This document shows, in pieces, positions 38,876 to 48,117 of a stretch of DNA of 64,000 nucleotides (positions are counted from its first letter, which is position 1; the number at the start of each line of letters is the position of its first letter). Both the position numbers and the translations under genes were made by a program. The stretch covers positions 62,001-126,000 of the forward strand of contig NZ_CANKXG010000006.1 of NCBI RefSeq assembly GCF_947487575.1. The letters are read 5' to 3'. The notes beneath the pieces are model-generated. The model was not told the origin of the DNA. It saw nothing but the letters and a program-made list of their open reading frames with translations, and ran no database searches. This DNA is from an uncultured Algibacter sp. (GTDB lineage Bacteria > Bacteroidota > Bacteroidia > Flavobacteriales > Flavobacteriaceae).

Positions 38876-39002
38876 TCACAGAACTAGCTAAATAACGTTT
38901 TTAAAACCCCAAAAAGCGACAAACTTAAAAACAAGACCAAAACAGCTGTATATTAAGCAACTACTTATTGTTTCAATATTATAAAAAACTAAAATTATTT
39001 AA

Positions 39003-39010
39003 TATATTTG
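39003..39010 (+). promoter_or_regulatory. Putative -7 promoter box for GH38 tandem
   Basis: TATATTTG fits the Bacteroidota -7 consensus TAnnTTTG and lies 2 bases before the LacI operator, so a bound repressor would cover the transcription start. No TTG -33 element at standard spacing was found. Confidence 0.45.
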
Positions 39011-39012
39011 AT

Positions 39013-39030
39013 AACTAAACCGATTTAGTT
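39013..39030 (+). promoter_or_regulatory. LacI-family operator before GH38 tandem
   Basis: AACTAAACCGATTTAGTT. The 16-base core equals the site at 1374-1389 read in the direction of its gene. Position right after the -7-type box fits repression of the two GH38 genes. Confidence 0.75.
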
Positions 39031-39071
39031 TTTTGTGTAAAAACTTATTTTCAAATTTAATTAATATAATC

Positions 39072-42000
39072 TTGAATACTAAAAAACTTTCCTTTTTTAT
39101 TAAAATTCGTTTTTGTTTTGCAATACTTACCTTAAGTAATATTTATGCATTTGGAAACAAATTTAATGTAAACAAAGTAGCCCCTTTGTTTCATGACGGG
39201 AATAGTAACAGCCATATCCAAGAGCTGAACATGAATTATAAGTTATACAATATTTGTAAAAATGATATTGAAGGTTATAGTAAATCACTAAGCGGACGAG
39301 AATTTGGAGCTTATGGTTCTATTAGAGAGGGCTTGTATAATTCTTTAATAGCAAGAGCTACAACTGGCGAAATGGCTATTGAGTTTTTAACAGGAAAAAC
39401 GCCTGAAACGTTCACATATAATGCTGTTACGTTTTTTATGATAAGTGATATTGACTTAAACTTAAGACAGCCTTTTGATATTCTTGTTAACGACAAACAC
39501 TTACTTACTTATACAGCCAATGAAGATGGCTCATTACGCATCTCAAACAACCCTAATAAAGGACATGCCGAATTTATACTAGTAAAACGAAATGGTGGCG
39601 ATGGTTATGGTGCGTTTCGTTTAACCGTTCCTACGTCATTATTAGATGCTGGAGAAGAAGCTAAAATTAGAATTGTTGGTCAAAAGAAAAACTCTAACTC
39701 GTGGTTAATGATATTTACAGCAACTGATGCTGTAGAGCGTATTAAAAAGTCGGCAACCACTGAAGCTGCTTTTGATATTAAAGAAAAAAACGGAAAACTC
39801 TATGTAGATGCTCCAGCACATTTTTCTGGTAAAAAAGTATACGTTATAAGCGACGGTCTAAAAAGTAAAGTAAAAACATTTGAGGTTTTAGGAGAACAAT
39901 CAAAAGCTTCATTCACTATCCCACCTCCTAAAAACAACTTCAAAATTGTTTATGGAGACGACGCTCTGTCTTTACTTTTTGAAAACAAAAATGGCACAAC
40001 ATCAAAAACCGATATTAAAGGACATTATTTATATCATAATAAAACCAACTATAAAGATGGTTGGCGAGCTTCTTTAACAAAAATATATCGTCCAGAATAT
40101 TTTGATACGTATGACGATTTCTTTGATAAAAAATATGCAGATGGAGGTATTTCCATCATGAACTCAAGTCATCAAGACATTGCATGGGTAGACAGACCAG
40201 AGGTTTGCATTATATTAAGAGATACGATGCTTTTAACCCCTGTAATTAAAGATGCTTTTATTAGAGACGATTACGGGTTTGATATTGAAGATGGTTTAAT
40301 GCTAAGAGAATATCTTAACAGACACCCAGAATCTCAAGAAAAAATTACAACACTTTTAAATAAGAAATTAATCTCTGTTGGCGCTACATACAATTGCCCT
40401 TACGAAGATATGTATGATGCCGAAGACCAAGTACGTCAATTATATCTTGGTAAAAAATGGGTGAAAAAGACCTTTGGGGGGTACGATTCTAAAGTATACT
40501 GGAACGTAGATGTACCTGGAAAAACGTTACAATTACCACAAATACTAAAAAAAGCAGGTGTAGATTATATGGTAATTAGTAGACATTCTAGAGGGATGTT
40601 TCATTGGGAAAGTCCAGATGGAAGCTCTGTTTTCACATATTCCCCTGGGCATTATGGTGTTGATGAAACTATGCTAAGGCGAGGCGACATGAACTCTAAA
40701 ATAAAATATGGTGCTGAACAAATAAAGTTTTGGGAGAAGAACTTTGAAGATGGTAAAGTACAAACACCACTACTATCTAGCCAAGATATGTTGCCCGCTA
40801 TTGACTATTCTGATTATATAGCATCATGGAATACATTTGATACTTTAAAAGATGAAAAAGGACAACCTAAAGACGTGAATTTACCACCTATGGAATTAAT
40901 GACTGTAGATGAGTATATGCCACTTGCCGAAAAACATGCTACTAAGGTAGATACTATTTTAGGAGAACGCCCAAACGTATGGCTTTACATTCATGGGCCT
41001 GGGCATCATGATGCGCTTACGGCAAGTAGAGAAGGCTCTAAGTTACTACCAGCTGCCGAAAAATTCTTATCAATAGCTAATAAAATAGAACCTGCTAAAA
41101 TGCCTTATCCATTTGAGGAATTTGATGAAGCTTGGCAAGCTAAAATTTATCCAGACCACGGTTGGGGTGGTCATGATGGCGATGTTACCGATAATCTATT
41201 TCAAGCAAATCTTGTAAAGTCAAGAACTTTAGGGCAAAACCTTTTAGATAAAGGGGTTAACTTTTTATCAAGCTATATAAAATCTAATAAAAAATTAGGT
41301 GTACCCATCGTATTATATAATAGTTTATCCTGGAAACGGAATGACCCTGTAACCACTACGGTTCATTTTCCTAAAGGAAAAATTCAAAATATAGCTATTG
41401 TATCTGCAAATAAAAAAGAAATAGCATCACAAACTAACAACAAACAATTACATGATGATGGCAGTATTAAAAGTATAGCTATTACGTTTATTGCTGAGGT
41501 TCCTTCTATTGGTTATAGTACCTATTACATTCAAAACAAAATCAGCTCTAAACAAAACAAATATGAAAACGCAACGCTAGATACTTACGAGAATCCGTTT
41601 TACAATATCACGTTTGAAGATGGTGGTATTTCACAAGTATATGATAAAGCATTTAAGAAAAACTTATTTAAAACAGATGTGTTTAAAATAGGAGAAATAT
41701 TTACTATGGAATCTGTTGGAACAGGTGCTGGTGAGTTTGGAGATATACAGCAACCTTCTATGAAAGATTTTGACCAAGTAAGCATTCATAATCCTAAATG
41801 GAAGATTATAGAAAATGGCCCAGTTTATACCAAATATAGACTAGAGCAACAAATTTTACATAGTATAGTAAGACAAGATGTAACGCTGTATCATAACTTA
41901 AAACGCGTTTACTTTAATACCAGTTTACGCAATTGGTCTGGTAAATTGTATCGTGAATTTAGAACAGCATTTCCTATAAACATGAATAGCCCTGAGGTAG

Positions 42001-42665
42001 CTCACGAAGTACCTTTCGGAAACGTACGCGTTGGTAAAGATGAAATTGAAACTGGTGGCGAATGGTATACACCGCTTTGTAAAGATGTACGTCCAAGAGG
42101 TATTATAGATTGGATTTCTGCAACAGATGATGATGTAGCCATAACTTTAAGCTCATCTGTAGCTGCTGCCGATTGGATTGACCCAACAGGAAAAACCAAT
42201 ACAACTATGTTACAAAATTTATTACTAGCCAGTAGAAGATCTTGCCATTGGGAGGGTAATGAATATTTACAAGGTGGAGACCATCACTACCATAATGTAT
42301 TTACATCCAACAAATCAGGAAGTGTAAAGGGACAAAAAATAGCAAAACAAGAAAACGAACCTATACAAGTTGTTGTTAACCCTGTAACCACTTCAAAACC
42401 ATACTTACCAGAAAATTTGAGCTTCTTTAAAATTGATGCGGAAAATGTCATCATCACAACAATTAAAAAAGCGGAAGATTCAGAAGAGTTTATTGCGAGA
42501 ATGTACAATCTTAAAGATGGAAATGAAAGCGTAAATATGTCTTCCTATTTCAGTATAAACTCTTACAAGCACACTAATATTATAGAAGAAAATCCTAAAC
42601 CTGTAGCACCAAAACTAGAACTTGGTAAATATGCCATTGAAACTTTTAGCCTTGGTACTAAATAA
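39072..42665 (+). CDS. GH38-type alpha-mannosidase, tandem copy 1
   Basis: About 1197 residues. No ATG is available before the conserved region, so I chose the TTG at 39072: it leaves a signal peptide (KKLSFFIKIRFCFAILTLSNIYAFG) whose length matches the paralogue at 42684, and frees the promoter and operator; the frame is open to a TTG at 39033, which would begin 2 bases after the operator. An N-terminal region of about 350 residues precedes the catalytic motifs NSSHQDIAW (zinc H-x-D), YWNVDVPGKT (nucleophile Asp) and GPGHHDALTAS (third zinc His), then the long GH38-type beta C-terminal region. GH38 enzymes are zinc-dependent retaining alpha-mannosidases. Linkage is not predictable here. Secreted, probably periplasmic. 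Confidence 0.88.
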   Translation: MNTKKLSFFIKIRFCFAILTLSNIYAFGNKFNVNKVAPLFHDGNSNSHIQELNMNYKLYNICKNDIEGYSKSLSGREFGAYGSIREGLYNSLIARATTGEMAIEFLTGKTPETFTYNAVTFFMISDIDLNLRQPFDILVNDKHLLTYTANEDGSLRISNNPNKGHAEFILVKRNGGDGYGAFRLTVPTSLLDAGEEAKIRIVGQKKNSNSWLMIFTATDAVERIKKSATTEAAFDIKEKNGKLYVDAPAHFSGKKVYVISDGLKSKVKTFEVLGEQSKASFTIPPPKNNFKIVYGDDALSLLFENKNGTTSKTDIKGHYLYHNKTNYKDGWRASLTKIYRPEYFDTYDDFFDKKYADGGISIMNSSHQDIAWVDRPEVCIILRDTMLLTPVIKDAFIRDDYGFDIEDGLMLREYLNRHPESQEKITTLLNKKLISVGATYNCPYEDMYDAEDQVRQLYLGKKWVKKTFGGYDSKVYWNVDVPGKTLQLPQILKKAGVDYMVISRHSRGMFHWESPDGSSVFTYSPGHYGVDETMLRRGDMNSKIKYGAEQIKFWEKNFEDGKVQTPLLSSQDMLPAIDYSDYIASWNTFDTLKDEKGQPKDVNLPPMELMTVDEYMPLAEKHATKVDTILGERPNVWLYIHGPGHHDALTASREGSKLLPAAEKFLSIANKIEPAKMPYPFEEFDEAWQAKIYPDHGWGGHDGDVTDNLFQANLVKSRTLGQNLLDKGVNFLSSYIKSNKKLGVPIVLYNSLSWKRNDPVTTTVHFPKGKIQNIAIVSANKKEIASQTNNKQLHDDGSIKSIAITFIAEVPSIGYSTYYIQNKISSKQNKYENATLDTYENPFYNITFEDGGISQVYDKAFKKNLFKTDVFKIGEIFTMESVGTGAGEFGDIQQPSMKDFDQVSIHNPKWKIIENGPVYTKYRLEQQILHSIVRQDVTLYHNLKRVYFNTSLRNWSGKLYREFRTAFPINMNSPEVAHEVPFGNVRVGKDEIETGGEWYTPLCKDVRPRGIIDWISATDDDVAITLSSSVAAADWIDPTGKTNTTMLQNLLLASRRSCHWEGNEYLQGGDHHYHNVFTSNKSGSVKGQKIAKQENEPIQVVVNPVTTSKPYLPENLSFFKIDAENVIITTIKKAEDSEEFIARMYNLKDGNESVNMSSYFSINSYKHTNIIEENPKPVAPKLELGKYAIETFSLGTK

Positions 42666-42683
42666 AAATTAATACATTAAAAA

Positions 42684-45600
42684 ATGAAAATCAAAAATCA
42701 AAAATCAATCTTTAATCTAATTTGTAGTTTCGGTTTAGCCTTAGTTACTATTAGCGCAGCTTATGCAAACGATGGTGTTTTAAAAACCCCTAAAAGTTCC
42801 GCTTTTCATGGCGGTACCGGAAGTGTTGGACATATAGAAAGTCTTAACGTCAATTATCGTTTACATCAAATTTGTAAAAATGACATAGAAGGGTATAAAG
42901 AAATGCTTTCTGGGTCTGAATATTTCTTGTATCCATCATTAAGAGAAGATATGAATGTGGCGATGATTTCAAGAGCTACCACAGGAGAAAAAGGATTTGA
43001 GTTTTTAACTGGAGAGGTTCCTAAAAACTATGCTAAGGATAAAGTAAATTTCTTTTTTTTGAGTGATATTGATTTTAACTTAAGAGAATCCTTTGACATT
43101 TTTATTAACGACAAACCGCTATTAACCTTTAATTCTAACAAAGATGGCTCACTTTCTATAACAGAAAACCCAGGAAATGGTCATGCTGAATATATTTTAG
43201 TAAGAAGAGATTTAAACGGCGACGGTCTTGGAGCTTTTCGTTTAACCGTACCTACATCATCTCTAAAAAAAGGAGAAAGTGCAAAAATTAAAGTTGTTGG
43301 GCGTAAAAAAAGTTCCAACTGTTGGTTCATGATTTTTAAAGGTACCGATGTTGTAGAACGCATCAATAAATCTGTTACCGATGAAGCTGCTTTTAGCATT
43401 AAACAAAAAGATGGCAAACTTTATGTTGATGCACCTGCACATTTTGCTGGCAAATCGGTTTACGTTATATCTGATAGCAAAAAAAGTAAAACCAAAACGT
43501 TTACTGGTCAGGGCGAACTTGCTAAAGCATCATTTAATATAAATGCTCCAAAAAACACTTTCAAAATTGTTCACAGTAACCAAGAGATTACTGTAACTTT
43601 TGACAAAGGCAATGGGAAAATAATGAAGTCAGATATTGAAGGTAGTTTTCTATATCATCATGTTGCCAATTTTAATCCAAATTGGACAGCTTCATTAGCA
43701 AAATTATACAAGCCAGAGTTTTTTGATACCTATGATGATTTTTTTGATAAAAAATACGAAACGGGTCTGGTATCTATAATGAATTCTAGCCACCAAGATA
43801 TTGCTTGGGTAGACAGACCAGAAGTATGCATTATTTTAAGAGACACCTTACTCCTTGCACCAGTACTTAAAGATGCTTTTATAAGAGATGATTATGGTTT
43901 TGATATTGAAGATGGATTAATGCTTCGCGAGTATATTGAAAGACACCCAGGTTCTGAAGAGCAAATTACAACATTGCTGCAAAGAAAATTAATGTCTGTT
44001 GGCGCTACTTACAATTGCCCTTATGAGGATATGTATGATGCTGAAGACCAAGTGAGACAGTTGTACTTAGGAAAAAAATGGGTTAAAAAAACCTTTGGTG
44101 GTTACGACTCTAAAGTTTACTGGAATGTTGATGTACCAGGAAAAACAATGCAACTGCCACAAATATTAAAAAAAGCTGGTGTTGATTATATGGTAATTAG
44201 TAGGCATGCAAAAGGCATGTTCCATTGGGCTAGCCCTGACGGAAGCTCTGTATTTACCTATTCACCTGGGCATTACGGTAACGATTTACTGTATCTTTCT
44301 AGAGATATGAATAACAAAATGAAATATGGTGCAGAACAAGTATTGTATTGGGAAAATAGTTTTGCCGAAGGTAAGATACAAACCCCTTTACTATCTAGTC
44401 AAGACATGTTACCTGCTATTGATTATTCAGATTATATTGATACCTGGAATGCCTTTGATAAAGTAAAAGATGCTGAAGGTAAAGCTATAGACGTTAATTT
44501 ACCAAAAATGGAATTAATGACAGTTGATGAATTTTTTCCTTTAGCAGAAAAGAATGCCACTAAAGTAGATACCATAATGGGAGAACGCCCTAATGTATGG
44601 GTTTACATTCATGGTCCTGGGCATCACGATGCACTTACAGCAAGTAGAGAAGCTTCTAAATTATTACCAGCCGCTGAAAAGTTTTTATCTATAGCAAATA
44701 AAATTGAACCAGATTTATCGCCATATCCCTTTGAAGCCTTAGATGAAGCGTGGCAGGCCAAAATTTACCCAGACCATGGTTGGGGTGGTCATGATGGCGA
44801 TGTTACAGACAACCTTTTTAAAGAGAATTTTGTAAAATCTAGAACCATGGGGCAAAACCTTTTAAATGATGGTATAGAACTTATTTCATCTAAAATTAAA
44901 AAGAACGAAAAATTAGGAAAACCTATCATGCTTTTTAATAGTTTATCATGGAAAAGAACAGACCCAATAACTACAACTTTAAATTTCTCCAAAGGAGATA
45001 CAAAGTATATCACTATTGTTTCTTCTGATAAAAAGGAAGTACCATCTCAAACGTCTAATGCAAAATATTATGATGATGGTAGCATTAAAAATATTGATGT
45101 TACTTTTATCGCAAAAGATATTCCTTCCATAGGTTACGCTACTTACTACTTACAAGATAAAAATTCAACTTCAAAAGGTAAAAACAATTCAGCTACAACT
45201 AGTACGTATGAGAATTCATTTTACGCTATAAACTTTGAAAAAGGTGGTATTACTAGCGTATATGATAAAGAATTAAAGAAAGAGTTATTTGATAGTAGTA
45301 TATTTAAAGCTGGCGATGTATTTACTATGGAATCGGTTGGAAATGGTGCAGGAGAATTTGGAGATGTACAACAACCTACCATGAAAGATTACGATCAAGT
45401 AAGTGCTCACAATACCGAATGGAAAATCTTAGAAAATGGTGTGGTTTACACCAAATACAGATTAGAACAACAAATTAATCATGCTATTGTAAGACAGGAT
45501 GTAACCTTATATCACGATTTAAAACGTGTTTATTTTAATACAAGCTTACGTAATTGGTCTGGAGAATTATACAGAGAATTTAGAACCGCATTTCCATTAA

Positions 45601-46292
45601 ATATGGATAATCCAGAAATAGCGCATGAAGTACCTTTTGGAAGTGTACGTGTTGGAAAAGACGAAATTGAAACAGCAGGAGAACGTTATACGCCACTTTG
45701 CAAAGATGTACACCCAAGAGCTATTATAGATTGGATTTCGGCTACTGATGATGATATATCAGTAACCTTAAGCTCATCTGTAGCTGCAGCAGATTGGATA
45801 GATCCAACTGGTAAAACTAAAGCTGGCACACCAATATTACAAAACCTTTTATTAGCAAGTAGAACCTCTTGCCATTGGGAAGGCAATGAATATTCGCAAG
45901 GTGGCAACCACAACTTTCATAATGTATTTACGTCTACTAAAGCAGGAAGTATTGTAGGACAAAAAGTTGCTAAACAAGAAAATGAGCCTATACAAGTGGT
46001 TTTAAACACTGTAACATCAGCTAAATCGTATTTACCAGAACAATTAAGTTTCTTTTCTATAGATTCTGAAAATGTGATTGTAACTACGGTTAAAAAGGCA
46101 GAAGATTCTGAAGATTTTATTGCAAGAATGTATAATGTAAAAGATACCAACGAAACGGTAAACATATCTTCTTACTTTGATATTAAGTCTCACAACCATA
46201 CTAATATTATTGAAGAAAATCCAGTACCTGTTGCTCCTGCATTAAAAGTGGGTAAATACTCAATAGAGACTTTTAGCTTAGAAACTGATTAA
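42684..46292 (+). CDS. GH38-type alpha-mannosidase, tandem copy 2
   Basis: 1202 residues, a close paralogue of the preceding gene with long identical blocks and only 18 bases between them, so a local duplication transcribed as one unit. Signal peptide ends near SAAYAND. Catalytic motifs: NSSHQDIAW at about 368-376, YWNVDVPGKTMQLPQILKKA (nucleophile Asp), GPGHHDALTAS. They differ mainly in the N-terminal third, at a loop after SPGHYG (NDLLYLSRDMN against VDETMLRRGDMN), and in the region around 800-880, so the copies may have separated in specificity. A strong terminator follows at 46315. Confidence 0.92.
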   Translation: MKIKNQKSIFNLICSFGLALVTISAAYANDGVLKTPKSSAFHGGTGSVGHIESLNVNYRLHQICKNDIEGYKEMLSGSEYFLYPSLREDMNVAMISRATTGEKGFEFLTGEVPKNYAKDKVNFFFLSDIDFNLRESFDIFINDKPLLTFNSNKDGSLSITENPGNGHAEYILVRRDLNGDGLGAFRLTVPTSSLKKGESAKIKVVGRKKSSNCWFMIFKGTDVVERINKSVTDEAAFSIKQKDGKLYVDAPAHFAGKSVYVISDSKKSKTKTFTGQGELAKASFNINAPKNTFKIVHSNQEITVTFDKGNGKIMKSDIEGSFLYHHVANFNPNWTASLAKLYKPEFFDTYDDFFDKKYETGLVSIMNSSHQDIAWVDRPEVCIILRDTLLLAPVLKDAFIRDDYGFDIEDGLMLREYIERHPGSEEQITTLLQRKLMSVGATYNCPYEDMYDAEDQVRQLYLGKKWVKKTFGGYDSKVYWNVDVPGKTMQLPQILKKAGVDYMVISRHAKGMFHWASPDGSSVFTYSPGHYGNDLLYLSRDMNNKMKYGAEQVLYWENSFAEGKIQTPLLSSQDMLPAIDYSDYIDTWNAFDKVKDAEGKAIDVNLPKMELMTVDEFFPLAEKNATKVDTIMGERPNVWVYIHGPGHHDALTASREASKLLPAAEKFLSIANKIEPDLSPYPFEALDEAWQAKIYPDHGWGGHDGDVTDNLFKENFVKSRTMGQNLLNDGIELISSKIKKNEKLGKPIMLFNSLSWKRTDPITTTLNFSKGDTKYITIVSSDKKEVPSQTSNAKYYDDGSIKNIDVTFIAKDIPSIGYATYYLQDKNSTSKGKNNSATTSTYENSFYAINFEKGGITSVYDKELKKELFDSSIFKAGDVFTMESVGNGAGEFGDVQQPTMKDYDQVSAHNTEWKILENGVVYTKYRLEQQINHAIVRQDVTLYHDLKRVYFNTSLRNWSGELYREFRTAFPLNMDNPEIAHEVPFGSVRVGKDEIETAGERYTPLCKDVHPRAIIDWISATDDDISVTLSSSVAAADWIDPTGKTKAGTPILQNLLLASRTSCHWEGNEYSQGGNHNFHNVFTSTKAGSIVGQKVAKQENEPIQVVLNTVTSAKSYLPEQLSFFSIDSENVIVTTVKKAEDSEDFIARMYNVKDTNETVNISSYFDIKSHNHTNIIEENPVPVAPALKVGKYSIETFSLETD

Positions 46293-46314
46293 TAGCAACC
46301 ATCCTTTTTTTAAT

Positions 46315-46348
46315 AAAAATGGCTATCCGAATCTAGATAGCCATTTTT
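46315..46348. terminator. Bidirectional intrinsic terminator
   Basis: AAAAATGGCTATC (46315-46327) pairs with GATAGCCATTTTT (46336-46348) around an 8-base loop; 13 base pairs flanked by A-run and T-run. It lies 22 bases after the GH38 stop and 46 bases beyond the convergent PNGase F stop, so it can serve both. Confidence 0.9.
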
Positions 46349-46394
46349 ATTTATTGGAATCAACATAACTTCCAAAAAACATCAAAATTGTACT

Positions 46395-47480
46395 TTAATC
46401 GTTCACTACAGGAGCTTCTATTGGCGTTTTGCTTTTAACTACAACATAAGTTGAAATAGCATAATAAGCTCCAGTTTGGCTTGATTGTGTTCCTCCATCT
46501 GACACCCAATCTTCAAAATCATACTCAAAATCGAAAGTTACATTTGAGTTAGATTTATCAAACATATCAACTCTTGGTGGTACAGCCATACCAGGACACC
46601 AACCTGCTCTATCGGGTGCCCAATTACCGCGTTGTGGGTTTATTTTATTACTTCCACATCCAATAGGTTTTAATTCGTGTGTAAATTTGGGGTCATTATT
46701 AATTAAAATTTGGTGTGTTCTAAAGCACCATTCTGCACAACCTCTGCCATCGCTATCTGCAGGAGTGGCATGCCCCCAACCAGATATAACTGTTCGTAAA
46801 TGTGTACTAAAGGCATTACTTGGTATTGCTATGGTTTTGGTTAAATCAAATCCTGCAGTACTACTTCCGTAAGGTACACCAGCTAAAGATAAAGCGTTAT
46901 ATGCTATAACTTCTGAAACGGCATAATAAGGATAATCAGGAATACCTTCTTCAAAATCAAATTCAACAGATAAATTCCAGCCATCGTCGCCCCAAGTTTC
47001 AATAAATGCTCTTAGCTCAACTTGACCTTCGAGCAAAGACTTAAAATCGGTAACATCTATTTCTATACCTCTAGTAAGCTGTGATGTATCAACGCCATAG
47101 GGTGTAATATAACGACCTAGTTCAAACCACTTTTTCGTTTTTTTGTCCTTAACACTTATGTTAGCATATACGTCCCATATATTACAACCAACAGATGGGC
47201 AATCCAAATTGATAAACATTTTAACGGATTTAACGTTGGTATTATCCTCATTTAAGGTGAATGTACTAATTTTACTTTGGCTTAAGCCTGCTCCAAACGC
47301 AATTCTTGTTTGACTAAATGTTTTATAATTTAAGATTTCAAAATTTTCTGGCGGGGTTTTGTCTCCAGATTTAGTTTCTTCATTTCCAGTATCATTACTA
47401 CTACTGCAAAAACTAAATCCTAAAATAAATATTAAACAAAATGATAACTTTACGGTTGTTTTTAAAAAATTATTTTTCAT
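46395..47480 (-). CDS. PNGase F-like peptide:N-glycosidase lipoprotein
   Basis: 361 residues, similar along its whole mature length to Elizabethkingia PNGase F, which releases N-glycans by hydrolysing the Asn side-chain amide. The three active-site acids of PNGase F (D60, E118, E206) have counterparts at D103 (WDVYANISV), E161 (FIETWGDDG) and E250 (GCAEWCFRTH), with spacings 58 and 89 against 58 and 88. SGWGHA, GNWAPDRAGWCPGMAVPPR and the C-terminal TPIEAPVVND are also shared. A lipoprotein signal (FILGFSFC) replaces the secretion signal of the Elizabethkingia enzyme, so it should be membrane-anchored. It strongly ties this locus to N-glycoproteins. A weak LacI-type operator lies at 47494. 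Confidence 0.95.
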   Translation of the reverse strand: MKNNFLKTTVKLSFCLIFILGFSFCSSSNDTGNEETKSGDKTPPENFEILNYKTFSQTRIAFGAGLSQSKISTFTLNEDNTNVKSVKMFINLDCPSVGCNIWDVYANISVKDKKTKKWFELGRYITPYGVDTSQLTRGIEIDVTDFKSLLEGQVELRAFIETWGDDGWNLSVEFDFEEGIPDYPYYAVSEVIAYNALSLAGVPYGSSTAGFDLTKTIAIPSNAFSTHLRTVISGWGHATPADSDGRGCAEWCFRTHQILINNDPKFTHELKPIGCGSNKINPQRGNWAPDRAGWCPGMAVPPRVDMFDKSNSNVTFDFEYDFEDWVSDGGTQSSQTGAYYAISTYVVVKSKTPIEAPVVND

Positions 47481-47493
47481 AGCTTTCTTTTTA

Positions 47494-47509
47494 AGAAACT
47501 CGGTTTATT
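47494..47509 (-). promoter_or_regulatory. Degenerate LacI-type operator before PNGase F
   Basis: Minus strand AATAAACCGAGTTTCT matches the ACTAAACCGATTTAGT operator at 12 of 16 positions including the central TAAACCGA, 13 bases before the PNGase F start. It overlaps the stop of the permease remnant by chance or by rearrangement. Tentative. Confidence 0.3.
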
Positions 47510-47705
47510 AATTGTCAATATAATTTTCATAATTAGAAAACACCTTTTTGCCAGACCAAGCAATGTAGGTAAAACATAATAGCGGTAGTGCAAATGATAT
47601 ATTTACTTCTGGCACTGATAAAATACTCACATCGGCAACCCCGTTACCAACAATATCTATAATTTATCCTTACAATTTAGGCATTAAAGCACCAGCTACT
47701 TATAA
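47508..47705 (-). pseudogene. Remnant of FucP-like permease C-terminus
   Basis: Minus-strand translation gives VAGALMPKL, two in-frame stops around one Gly, then IIDIVGNGVADVSILSV and PEVNISFALPLLCFTYIAWSG and a stop at 47508. This aligns residue by residue with the last 60 residues of the intact permease at 2585-3895 (VGGALMPKLQGMIID to CFLYISWYG). The other 370 or so residues are gone. It is a decayed second permease copy next to PNGase F and the GH38 genes. Confidence 0.85.
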
Positions 47706-47941
47706 ACACACTTATAGTTCTACCTTTTCAAGAGCTTTTTCTTATAAAAATAATAACCATAAAATACTATTTACAGATAAGTATTTTGAAAGTTAGATAG
47801 TTCTAGAACTTTTTCAAAAGCCTATACCTTGTATTAGTTAAAGCATTAAAAAACTTCATAATCTAAATAACTAAAATAAAGTGGAGCTACCCCTTTTAAA
47901 ATTAACTTTTGATTTATCTCAATTTTAATTTTCGAAAAAAA

Positions 47942-47965
47942 AGAAGAACCTTTAACAGTTCTTCT
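47942..47965 (-). terminator. Intrinsic terminator, minus strand
   Basis: AGAAGAAC and GTTCTTCT pair around CTTTAACA; on the minus strand the stem is followed by a run of eight T. It may end transcripts from the LytS/LytTR operon (stop at 48248) or a short transcript starting between 48000 and 48100. Confidence 0.65.
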
Positions 47966-48103
47966 CTTAAAACTAAAATATAACTAACTGAAAACTTTTG
48001 TAATTTCTATCGTATTCATCAAACAGACTAATAATAAGTTCATTTTAACCAATAAAAAAACTACTATATAAACTTAAAATTTCTAGAATATAATGTAGAT
48101 TTA

Positions 48104-48117
48104 TTTCGACCAACAAC
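48104..48117 (-). promoter_or_regulatory. GTTGTTNGTCGAAA element, orphan copy
   Basis: Minus strand GTTGTTGGTCGAAA. It has no intact gene at promoter distance on that strand; it may be what remains of the promoter of the lost permease. Confidence 0.35.

Larger units (their letters stand above)
38647..39071. other. Divergent promoter region, CoA-transferase / GH38 tandem
   Basis: About 425 gene-free bases, strongly AT-rich. It contains the GTTGTTNGTCGAAA element (38862-38875), a TATATTTG -7-type box (39003-39010) and the LacI operator (39013-39030) for the plus-strand GH38 genes. CTAAAATT and AATTTTAG around 38779-38817 could form a weak stem. I see no further gene. Confidence 0.6.

Noticed and set aside
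48000-48042. Minus-strand mini-ORF of 18 codons before the terminator at 47942.
   Set aside because: Too short, no recognisable ribosome binding site and no similarity to the permease N-terminus.
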